Below the pieces are notes generated by a model. The model ran no database searches, was not told the DNA's origin, and was given only the letters and a program-made list of their open reading frames with translations. Positions 7,783 through 14,552 of a stretch of 19,583 nt of DNA are shown here, one piece after another. Every line of letters starts with the position of its first letter. Within the stretch, counting starts at the first letter, position 1. This stretch comes from Paracoccaceae bacterium (lineage in GTDB: Bacteria; Pseudomonadota; Alphaproteobacteria; Rhodobacterales; Rhodobacteraceae): the NCBI GenBank assembly GCA_002683355.1, contig NYTF01000072.1:12910-32492 (forward strand), given 5' to 3'. The position numbers were made by a program, and so were the translations under genes.

Positions 7783-8466
7783 ATGAAAAATATCCAGTGT
7801 AAATCAGCTTCAGTCGTTTGGAAAGAGGGAGTGATTCCGTTTTCAGAAGAATTTCAAGATTCATATTTTTCTACTGACGGAGGTTTAGAGGAGAGTAATT
7901 TTGTTTTTATCAGAGGTAATGAACTAAATCGACGTTTAGTTCCTGGTTTTAAAATAGCAGAGTTGGGTTTTGGAACTGGATTAAATTTACTGGCTTTAAT
8001 AAGACTTTGGAGTACGTTAGGACATCTGGGGAAAATACATTTTACCAGTTTCGAAGCTTTCCCAATTAAAATAGATGATATGAAACGCGCTTTGAGTAGT
8101 TTTCCAGAATTGATAGGTTTATCTGAAAATCTGTGCTCGATTGTTGAAGGTGGCGTTACTAATTTTGAAATCGAAAATGTTGAAGTGAAATTAATCTATG
8201 GGGATGCAAGAGACAAAATAAAGACATGGAATGATAAGGCTAATGCATGGTTTTTAGATGGATTTGCACCTATTAAAAACCCACAATTGTGGGAATATGA
8301 TCTGTTATCTATAGTTGCAGACAAAACGGTAAAAGGTGGGACTTTTGCAACTTACACTGCCTCAGGATCGGTAAGAAGGAATCTTAGTCAATTGGGCTTT
8401 AATGTGGCTAAAGTAAATGGTTTTGGGAAGAAAAGACATATGCTTTTGGGGAAAAAAATTGATTGA
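7783..8466 (+). CDS. mnmD: tRNA 5-methylaminomethyl-2-thiouridine(34) methyltransferase
   Basis: Methylates nm5(s2)U to mnm5(s2)U at the wobble position of tRNAs using SAM; corresponds to the N-terminal domain of MnmC. From the ATG at 7783 the protein has 227 residues, the size of free-standing MnmD. Visible family features are FSEEF-DSYFSTDGGLEES (20-38, substrate loop), the SAM loop ELGFGTGLNLL (60-70), Asp159-Gly-Phe-Ala-Pro (DGFAPIKNPQLW, 159-170) and TYTASGSVRRNL (190-201). An upstream TTG at 7729 is open and would add 18 residues overlapping the divergent oxidoreductase gene; the added residues fit no family feature, so I use 7783, which has AGG upstream. The stop overlaps the predicted TTG start of the following transporter by 8 bases. 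Confidence 0.92.
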   Translation: MKNIQCKSASVVWKEGVIPFSEEFQDSYFSTDGGLEESNFVFIRGNELNRRLVPGFKIAELGFGTGLNLLALIRLWSTLGHLGKIHFTSFEAFPIKIDDMKRALSSFPELIGLSENLCSIVEGGVTNFEIENVEVKLIYGDARDKIKTWNDKANAWFLDGFAPIKNPQLWEYDLLSIVADKTVKGGTFATYTASGSVRRNLSQLGFNVAKVNGFGKKRHMLLGKKID

Positions 8467-9328
8467 GGGAAATCAAGTAAGATTTGGAATAATTCTTATG
8501 ATTCTTGCTACACTTTCCTTTGCTCTTCAGGACGGTCTGTCAAGATTTTTAGCCGGCAATTATAATGTATATATGATAGTGATGATACGATATTGGTTTT
8601 TATTTATATTAGTAGTTTTCGTAGCGTCTAGGTCCCAAAAAGGGTTGTTAAAAACAGCTAGTACAAACTTTTTATTGCTTCAAATATTAAGAGGAATTTT
8701 GTTAGCTTTTGAGATCATCGTGTCAGTTCACGCATTTGTTTATATAGGCTTGATAAATACGTCTGCTATTTTTTCTAGCTATCCATTGATTGCAACATTA
8801 TTGTCTATTCCAATTTTAAAGGAAGTAATTGGTTGGAAAAGGTTTACGGCGATTTTATTTGGTTTCTTAGGGGTTTTATTGATATTGAGACCCGGTAGCG
8901 GTATATTTTCTCTTTATATGTTCTTGCCAGTTTGTTCCGCATTTGCGTTTGCTATTTATGCCATTCTTACGAGGTATGTGTCAAAAATGGACAGTCCTGA
9001 GACAAGTTTCTTTTGGACAGGGCTTGTGGGCATTATAGCTATGACTGGTGTGGGAGTTTGGTTTTGGGAGCAGCCAAACGCGATTGATTGGCTATGGATT
9101 CTACTGCTCTGCATTTTCTCTACCCTGGGGCACTTTTTGTTAATTAAGTCATATGACCTTGCTGCTGTGTCAATAGTACAACCTTTTTCTTATTTTCATC
9201 TTATTTTTATTTCTTTCATAGGGTTTTTAATGTTTGGTGAACCGTTAACTTTAAACATTATTCTAGGATCCATTATTGTAATATGTGCTGGTATTTTTAC
9301 ACTTAAACGTCAAAAAAGTTATACCTAA
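8459..9328 (+). CDS. EamA-family (DMT) inner-membrane transporter
   Basis: An integral membrane protein of the drug/metabolite transporter superfamily, with about ten hydrophobic helices in two EamA repeats. The first repeat runs roughly from the GIILMILATLSFALQDGLSRF helix to the GFLGVLLILRPG motif, and the second from the following helix to the C-terminal LGSIIVICAGIF helix. The RPG turn closing repeat one and the GEPL near the last helix are typical of the family. I take the start as TTG at 8459, giving 289 residues, because GGGG (8448-8451) sits 7 bases upstream and the family's first helix begins a few residues later. An ATG at 8417 would add 14 residues lying entirely within mnmD. It is coupled to mnmD, overlapping 8 bases. 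Substrate is unknown. Confidence 0.85.
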   Translation: MIEGNQVRFGIILMILATLSFALQDGLSRFLAGNYNVYMIVMIRYWFLFILVVFVASRSQKGLLKTASTNFLLLQILRGILLAFEIIVSVHAFVYIGLINTSAIFSSYPLIATLLSIPILKEVIGWKRFTAILFGFLGVLLILRPGSGIFSLYMFLPVCSAFAFAIYAILTRYVSKMDSPETSFFWTGLVGIIAMTGVGVWFWEQPNAIDWLWILLLCIFSTLGHFLLIKSYDLAAVSIVQPFSYFHLIFISFIGFLMFGEPLTLNIILGSIIVICAGIFTLKRQKSYT

Positions 9329-9343
9329 AGGGTTCTTTTGAGT

Positions 9344-10195
9344 TTATGAAATTTTACTTCGCAAACCAACAATATTTGAAATGGAAAGAACTAAAAGCAC
9401 TATTACACCTCCGATAATTGCAGTTGATCCCGGGTTTTCTCCCAATACGTACCACACCAATATTGGCGCAAAAATACTCTCCAAAACAAGAAATAAGCCA
9501 ACTTCTGCTGAGGTGATATACTGAGGTCCAATTGCCATTAGGCATGTGGCTAGAGGTAATAAGGCCCCACCTAAAATTAACATTTTAGGCCAATCAGTTG
9601 GTTCTAATGTGTAGGATGCAACAAAAGGTGTGACGGCAATTGCTGCCACTAAATAAGAAAGTGCCGTTGCTGGAATCATTGATATATTTGGTGAAGCTCT
9701 TGCAATCGTAAACGCCGTAGCTAATGAGATTGCCACACCTAAAGCAGCTAAATTTCCTAAGATCGCTCCGAAGTTCATACTAGAACCCATAGCAATAATG
9801 CCTATACCAATTAAGGTAAATATTACCGTTAATATCATTCTTATGTTAAGGGCCTCTTTTAAGAACAATCGGCTTATTATAAGAGCCCATACAGGAGCTG
9901 TAGCAAGCAAAAAAACAGTTGCTGCAACAGAAGTTAGGCTTAATGCGACAACGTATAAAATAGTGTTTATTGCGTAACAGCCAGCGAACAGTAGCGCTGG
10001 TAAAGAAAAGCTCAACATAGATTTTGGACCTCGTGTCAGCAATAAAAATATAGTTATAGCTAAGCCAGATAAACCTGCTCGCCAAAACGCAACTGTCATC
10101 GTAGCCTCATCCACTAACCTAATAATTAAACTATCTGGAATTAAGGCTAAAACACCTATTCCGGTTATTAAGATACCTTTTGCTTGATTATTCAT
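9344..10195 (-). CDS. EamA-family (DMT) inner-membrane transporter
   Basis: A 283-residue membrane protein with about ten hydrophobic segments in two EamA repeats, predicted to move a small metabolite or amino-acid-like compound across the inner membrane. The N-terminal TGIGVLALIPDSLIIRL helix, the AFWRAGLSG segment and the VGLFLVLESIFAPILVWYVLGENP segment before the last two helices are characteristic of the family. It lies 4 bases after the DUF1643 gene on the same strand and so ends the rbfA-truB-DUF1643 transcript. It converges with the other EamA gene, 15 bases apart. The two proteins share fold but little sequence, so this is not a recent inverted duplication. Substrate cannot be inferred. 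Confidence 0.87.
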   Translation of the reverse strand: MNNQAKGILITGIGVLALIPDSLIIRLVDEATMTVAFWRAGLSGLAITIFLLLTRGPKSMLSFSLPALLFAGCYAINTILYVVALSLTSVAATVFLLATAPVWALIISRLFLKEALNIRMILTVIFTLIGIGIIAMGSSMNFGAILGNLAALGVAISLATAFTIARASPNISMIPATALSYLVAAIAVTPFVASYTLEPTDWPKMLILGGALLPLATCLMAIGPQYITSAEVGLFLVLESIFAPILVWYVLGENPGSTAIIGGVIVLLVLSISNIVGLRSKIS

Positions 10196-10199
10196 TTTT

Positions 10200-10724
10200 T
10201 CAGACTGGTTTCTCTTTTAATCGCCAACGAATAATATCTTGGCTATAGGGTACATATAATGGATGTTTAGGATGGCCATTTTTTGTCAAACCAAGATGGT
10301 ATAATTTACAGCCATTACTTGATAGTAGTTTTTTTATTTCTTCGTCTCTTTCAAGGTGTGAACCATGTGTTCCCCAAGCGCAAATAATATCATTAGCCCA
10401 TATAGTAGAATCTTGTATTATCTTATTATTATCTTTCCCAATTGGTTTTGTTTTCTGTTTCAATTTAAATGGATTTGTTTCTCGCCAAGCGAAAATATTA
10501 CAAATACGCACACTACCAAAATTTAAGTTTCTGGCGCGCCTTTCACATCTTTCAACGGTTGCATCATTTTTTGTCTCATCTGCTGTTGAAGGGTTTAACA
10601 TGATGAACAATACTTTTTGTTTTTCTGCATCCCATTCTCTGGTCAATGTATACCTATAATTTTCACAATTTGAATAAATGGCTTCACTTTTAACTGAACT
10701 CTGATTGAAATATTTATGAATCAT
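10200..10724 (-). CDS. DUF1643 domain protein
   Basis: A 174-residue soluble protein of the uncharacterised DUF1643 family. Conserved blocks are visible in order: RYTLTREWD (24-32), VLFIMLNPSTADETKNDATVERC (strand then Asn44-Pro-Ser, 38-60), ICNIFAWRETNP (74-85), PIGKDNN (94-100), ICAWGTHG (114-121), and a final strand with the turn LGLTKNGHPKHPLY (144-157). The family has no established activity known to me. The ATG at 10724 lies inside the last codons of truB (11-base overlap) with no clear ribosome site, so translation probably depends on TruB termination. The EamA transporter follows after 4 bases. The position inside an RNA-modification/ribosome-maturation transcript is suggestive but not proof of a nucleic-acid role. 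Confidence 0.88.
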   Translation of the reverse strand: MIHKYFNQSSVKSEAIYSNCENYRYTLTREWDAEKQKVLFIMLNPSTADETKNDATVERCERRARNLNFGSVRICNIFAWRETNPFKLKQKTKPIGKDNNKIIQDSTIWANDIICAWGTHGSHLERDEEIKKLLSSNGCKLYHLGLTKNGHPKHPLYVPYSQDIIRWRLKEKPV

Positions 10725-11631
10725 TTTGTGAAAACACTTTTGAAGGGTAAAGTCTATTGGATTTCAAGTTTACCATTGCAACGGCTTTTTTATTTAGTGA
10801 AACCCAGGCTTTTGAATTCTCCATTAATTTACAATTGGATATACTTATCGACTGGCCTTGTCGTAATTTTACTGCACCCTCGATATCGATTTCTATTTCT
10901 GTCACTCCTTTTAGCCCAATTTCTAATGGTAGTATAAGATGGTCTAGGTTTGAATTTCTACCATTTGCTGCAAATAGATCGTATTGAATAGTATTTTTGA
11001 CATTAAATGGTCCAGAATCTGTTCTTCTCAAAGATTTAATGTGAGCGAAGCACCCAAGCTCTTTCCCTAGATCTCTTGCGATAGCGCGCACGTAGCCTCC
11101 TTTTCCACACTCCATTCTTAACGAAACCGAATTTTTGTTTAGGATCTCAATTATACTCAGGGAGTTGACCCAAAGAGGGCGTGATTTTAATTCGATTTTC
11201 TCGCCTTTTCGAGCTTTTATGTAAGCTCTTTCTCCATTGACTTTTACTGCTGAGAATTGTGGAGGAATTTGCATTATTTGGCCACGAAACTTTTGAAGAG
11301 CAGCCTCAATATTTTCTTTACCAGGTCTATAAGAAGATGTCTCAATAACATCACCTTCTTGGTCATCTGTGTTTGTTTGACTGCCCCAAATAATATTAAA
11401 ATTGTAAGCTTTTAAAGATTCCGTGATGATTGGAATGGTTTTGGTTGCGTCTCCCAAGGCCACTACTAATAAGCCTGTCGCGGCGGGATCTAAAGTACCA
11501 GCATGGCCAGCTTTTTGCGCATTAAAACACCATTTTATTTTATTGACCACAGCAGCTGAAGAAATGCCTGCTGGCTTATCTACTAACAACCAACCATGTA
11601 TTGACCTACCTTTTTTCTTTCGTTCACTCAT
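10714..11631 (-). CDS. truB: tRNA pseudouridine(55) synthase
   Basis: Converts U55 in the T-loop of elongator tRNAs to pseudouridine. The protein has 305 residues from the ATG at 11631, about the family's usual length. Visible features: GWLLVDKPAGISS (13-25), the catalytic motif GHAGTLDPAATGLL with the nucleophile Asp48, the QIPPQFSAVKVNGERAYIKAR segment in the middle (shown partly by PPQFSAVKVNG), and GGYVRAIARDLG binding the substrate loop. A TTG at 11664 would add 11 residues; the ATG is preferred because the mature N-terminus typical of the family (RKKKGRSIHGWLL) follows it immediately. The start overlaps rbfA by 8 bases and the end overlaps the DUF1643 gene by 11. The rbfA-truB pairing is widespread in bacteria. 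Confidence 0.96.
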   Translation of the reverse strand: MSERKKKGRSIHGWLLVDKPAGISSAAVVNKIKWCFNAQKAGHAGTLDPAATGLLVVALGDATKTIPIITESLKAYNFNIIWGSQTNTDDQEGDVIETSSYRPGKENIEAALQKFRGQIMQIPPQFSAVKVNGERAYIKARKGEKIELKSRPLWVNSLSIIEILNKNSVSLRMECGKGGYVRAIARDLGKELGCFAHIKSLRRTDSGPFNVKNTIQYDLFAANGRNSNLDHLILPLEIGLKGVTEIEIDIEGAVKLRQGQSISISNCKLMENSKAWVSLNKKAVAMVNLKSNRLYPSKVFSQNDS

Positions 11632-12019
11632 TTTGAATATCGCGTTTGATTTCGTCTCGATCAAACAGGGATCTTATGGAGTCCATATTATCAAAAGTAG
11701 TATCAGAAAAAAATTTTAACTCAGGAGAAAATTTCAATTTTACATTTCTAGTTACAATTTTTCTTATATCAACTTTGTTAACATTTAGAGCGTCAACTAC
11801 TTTTTCTGAATTTTTTTTTCCTAACGCAGAAACAAAAACATTAGCAATTTTTAAATCAGCAGACATACTAACCTCTCCAACAGTTATTGAAATGCCTGAT
11901 AGTGCCTCATCATATATTTGATCTCGTGAAAATATTTCACCAAGTGTCCTTCGGATCAACTCTCCAACCCGAAGTTGACGCTGGCTTGGGCCTATAGATT
12001 GTCCAAATTGATTTGCCAT
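11624..12019 (-). CDS. rbfA: 30S ribosome-binding factor A
   Basis: A small KH-fold protein that binds immature 30S subunits and helps 16S rRNA 5'-end maturation and cold adaptation. From the ATG at 12019 it has 131 residues. The N-terminal SQRQLRVGELIRRTLGEIFSR helix (residues 12-32 approximately) and the strand-turn ISITVGEVSMSADLKIANVFVS block match the family, with a final helix ending in the SPELKFFSDTTFDNMDSI region. An ATG at 12046 is also in frame, but GGGAGA lies about 6 bases before the ATG at 12019, which therefore decides the start. It leads the minus-strand group with truB and diverges from dapB across 114 bases. Confidence 0.94.
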   Translation of the reverse strand: MANQFGQSIGPSQRQLRVGELIRRTLGEIFSRDQIYDEALSGISITVGEVSMSADLKIANVFVSALGKKNSEKVVDALNVNKVDIRKIVTRNVKLKFSPELKFFSDTTFDNMDSIRSLFDRDEIKRDIQNE

Positions 12020-12079
12020 CGAAATCTCCCTTAAAGATGTTGTCATTATTGCAGATCTTGTATTAGCGCAACAGACCCT

Positions 12080-12108
12080 TTGCTTTAAGTGATGAGATTG
12101 TCTATCAA
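12080..12108 (+). promoter_or_regulatory. Candidate dapB promoter
   Basis: TTGCTT (12080-12085) and TATCAA (12103-12108) stand 17 bases apart, 25 bases before the dapB start codon. Spacing is ideal but both hexamers match the sigma-70 consensus only partly, so this is tentative. It lies in the divergent region shared with rbfA. Confidence 0.3.
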
Positions 12109-12133
12109 GTAAAAAATGCGCAAGGAGATTATC

Positions 12134-12946
12134 ATGTCGGAAAAGTTAAGGATTGCTGTTACTGGAGCTTCTGGCCGGATGGGAAGAATGTTGATCGAGA
12201 ATATACAAATTGATCAAAGATTTGAACTTTGTGGTGTTACTGAGCACCCTGAACATGATTGGATTGGGTTGGATTTAGGGGAAGTAATGATTGGAAAGCA
12301 TCTAAATTTACCTGTTTTAGCTGATCCACTTGAAGTTTTTGCAAAAGCCGATGCGGTTATTGATTTTACTAGCCCAATAGCAAGTATCACTCATGCTAAC
12401 TTAGCGGCTCAAGCTAGGTGTGTGCATGTAATTGGTACAACTGGCTTTTCAAGCGCGCAACTGAAAAAATTAAATGCAGCTGGTAGGCATGCTGTTATCG
12501 TTAGAGCCGGTAATATGAGCTTAGGTGTAAATTTATTAGTGCAAATGACTAAGAGAATTTCTCATGCTTTAAGTGAAGATTTTGATATCGAAATTGTGGA
12601 GTCTCATCACAAGATGAAAGTTGATGCTCCATCTGGCACTGCATTGATGTTAGGTGAGGCTGCAGCTGCAGGAAGAGGCAAAGATTTGAATCAAATTTCA
12701 GATCGGGGACGCGATGGTATCACAGGACCAAGAAAAGAGGGTGATATAGGATTTACAGCGATCCGTGGTGGTGATGTGGTAGGCGAACATGATGTTATTT
12801 TTGCAGCTGCTGGTGAAAGGATCACACTTCGTCATGTTGCAACTGATAGGAATATATTTGTTCGAGGAGCATTTGCAGCTGCTGTTTGGGGTCAGGCCCA
12901 AAAACCTGGAGAATATGACATGATGGATGTGTTAGACTTAAGTTAA
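12134..12946 (+). CDS. dapB: 4-hydroxy-tetrahydrodipicolinate reductase
   Basis: Reduces the dihydrodipicolinate-forming intermediate with NAD(P)H in the lysine/diaminopimelate pathway, which also feeds peptidoglycan. The protein has 270 residues. The dinucleotide-binding loop is GASGRMGR (11-18), the GTTG turn is at 101-104, and the catalytic/substrate block [14 protein letters not shown] holds His158, His159 and Lys162. [13 protein letters not shown] and [13 protein letters not shown] follow as in the family. The start at 12134 is decided by a near-perfect AAGGAGA ribosome site (12122-12128); an in-frame ATG at 12116 lacks one. It diverges from rbfA and converges on the SDHAF4-like gene 30 bases downstream. 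Confidence 0.97.
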   Translation: MSEKLRIAVTGASGRMGRMLIENIQIDQRFELCGVTEHPEHDWIGLDLGEVMIGKHLNLPVLADPLEVFAKADAVIDFTSPIASITHANLAAQARCVHVIGTTGFSSAQLKKLNAAGRHAVIVRAGNMSLGVNLLVQMTKRISHALSEDFDIEIVESHHKMKVDAPSGTALMLGEAAAAGRGKDLNQISDRGRDGITGPRKEGDIGFTAIRGGDVVGEHDVIFAAAGERITLRHVATDRNIFVRGAFAAAVWGQAQKPGEYDMMDVLDLS

Positions 12947-12976
12947 TTATTTGATCCTCTATAAACAATTTAAATA

Positions 12977-13159
12977 TTAAAAATCTGAAACAATTCCTTT
13001 TTTTTCCCAATCTCCATAGCGTGTGGGTTCTAGTCCATTTCGTCCTCCAAGTTCCTTTGGTAGTATTTTCTTTTTTGCTATCTTTCGGCGTTCTTCAGCT
13101 TCTAATAGTGAGCGTTTTGCCGCTGCAGACAGGTTTTTTTTATTTTTTTCATGTAACAT
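12977..13159 (-). CDS. SDHAF4-like succinate dehydrogenase assembly factor (DUF1674)
   Basis: A 60-residue protein of the DUF1674 family, the bacterial relatives of mitochondrial Sdh8/SDHAF4, which binds flavinylated succinate dehydrogenase subunit A and protects it until the complex is assembled. The diagnostic C-terminal block is intact: KELGGRNGLEPTRYGDWE (35-52) then KGIVSDF to the end. The N-terminal 34 residues are Lys/Glu-rich and helical, and poorly conserved as in the family. The ATG at 13159 has GGAA about 9 bases upstream. It diverges from rsmB (64-base gap) and converges with dapB. No sdh genes are in the window, so it is encoded away from its presumed target. Function is inferred from the eukaryotic homologue. 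Confidence 0.88.
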   Translation of the reverse strand: MLHEKNKKNLSAAAKRSLLEAEERRKIAKKKILPKELGGRNGLEPTRYGDWEKKGIVSDF

Positions 13160-13223
13160 TTTTTTATTTCCGTAATATATAGTGATGATGTAATTCTAAA
13201 TGTAATAATTGCAAAGATTGTAA

Positions 13224-14507
13224 ATGGACTCTCTAAATTCTAGACGCGCAGCATTAAACTTAATTTGTAAGGTAACTGACCAAAAAATTATGATCAATTC
13301 AATTAATGCAGATAGCTCTAGCGAATTATTAAATTGTGATGAATTGGAAAAACGAGCTGCGATGAGGTTAACTTTAGATTATCTGCGGAATTTTGGCCCT
13401 TCCAGCACTCTAATTAAATTATATGTGAAAAAGACGCCGCCAAAAGGTGTCTTAAATATCTTGCAACTAGGAGTTGTAGAATTATGCGTTAATAAGCGTG
13501 CAGCATATGGTGTTGTTAATGATGCTGTAAATCTAACGCATGAACTAAATGGTGGGTCAGCTTTTTCAGGCTTAGTAAATGCGGTATTGAGAAAGGTGGC
13601 TAAAGATGGCTCTGAGAGATGGTCAAAATTAAGACCATCAAGCTTACCTGCTTGGATTGCCAGACCAATAAAAAAGCAACATGGTAAAACTATCCAGAAG
13701 GCGATTGAGAAAGCGCATTCAGTGATCCCACCGATAGATTTGACTTTAAAGAAAAGTGGGCCCTCCCTTCTGCCTGAAGGAAAGTTAATGCCAAATGGAT
13801 CCTTGAGAGTAAGAGGTGGAGCAGTTTCAAGTTATACAGGTTACAATGAGGGTAATTGGTGGGTTCAAGATGCGGCTGCTTCTATGCCAGTTCAATTACT
13901 TGGTGATATCAGCAATAAAAAGATTTTAGATATTTGTGCGGCACCAGGTGGTAAGACTATGCAATTAGCAGATGGTGGGGCTTGTGTAACAGCTCTTGAT
14001 GTGTCTGAAAGCAAAATGAACCGTGTACGCCAAAATTTAAAAAGAGTTGGATTAAAAGCTGATTTGATAGTTTCAGATGCACTTAAATGGCATAGTAAGA
14101 AAAAATTTGACGTGGTTTTATTGGATGCACCATGTAGCGCTACGGGTACCATAAGGAGACATCCAGATCTACCATTTGTTAAAACTGAAAAAAACTTAGC
14201 TGATTTGATCAATATACAAAAACGACTTTTAGATTGTGCTGTTAATCATTTGAAGCCCGGTGGAGAGCTTATTTACTGCACTTGTTCGTTACTTTTTAGT
14301 GAAGGAGAAGACCAAATAGAAGAATTTTTATTAAATAACCCTAATATGTTTGCTTCTAAAATTAATCTTGAAAGCTTTGGATTACCAAAGGAATGGGAAA
14401 GCTTGCATTCTAGTCTTAGAATTAGACCAGATTATTGGAAGGAATTTGGGGCTATTGACGGATTTTTCGTATCTAAATTAATTAAGAATAATTCGGTAAA
14501 GATATAA
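13224..14507 (+). CDS. rsmB: 16S rRNA (cytosine(967)-C5)-methyltransferase
   Basis: Methylates C967 of 16S rRNA using SAM. The protein has 427 residues. The first 130 residues form a NusB-like RNA-binding domain (RRAALNLICKV; AAYGVVNDAVNL; GLVNAVLRK). The catalytic Rossmann domain follows: SAM loop DICAAPGGKT (236-245), acidic LDVSESK (258-264), motif IV DAPCSATGTIRRHPD with Cys304, and motif VI YCTCS with the second conserved Cys354. Both cysteines of the RNA m5C-methyltransferase mechanism are present. The ATG at 13224 has only a weak AAAGAT-like site upstream. The next gene begins 45 bases later on the same strand. Confidence 0.94.
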   Translation: MDSLNSRRAALNLICKVTDQKIMINSINADSSSELLNCDELEKRAAMRLTLDYLRNFGPSSTLIKLYVKKTPPKGVLNILQLGVVELCVNKRAAYGVVNDAVNLTHELNGGSAFSGLVNAVLRKVAKDGSERWSKLRPSSLPAWIARPIKKQHGKTIQKAIEKAHSVIPPIDLTLKKSGPSLLPEGKLMPNGSLRVRGGAVSSYTGYNEGNWWVQDAAASMPVQLLGDISNKKILDICAAPGGKTMQLADGGACVTALDVSESKMNRVRQNLKRVGLKADLIVSDALKWHSKKKFDVVLLDAPCSATGTIRRHPDLPFVKTEKNLADLINIQKRLLDCAVNHLKPGGELIYCTCSLLFSEGEDQIEEFLLNNPNMFASKINLESFGLPKEWESLHSSLRIRPDYWKEFGAIDGFFVSKLIKNNSVKI

Positions 14508-14552
14508 AATTAATAATTAATAAATTGGATATAGGTTATCGCGATATATGAT

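Noticed and set aside
8459..10195. The two adjacent EamA genes as an inverted duplication
   Set aside because: The proteins share fold and length but little residue-level similarity by eye, so a recent duplication is not supported.
13892..14212. A 106-residue open frame on the minus strand inside rsmB
   Set aside because: It is antisense to the conserved catalytic domain of RsmB and has no recognisable features.
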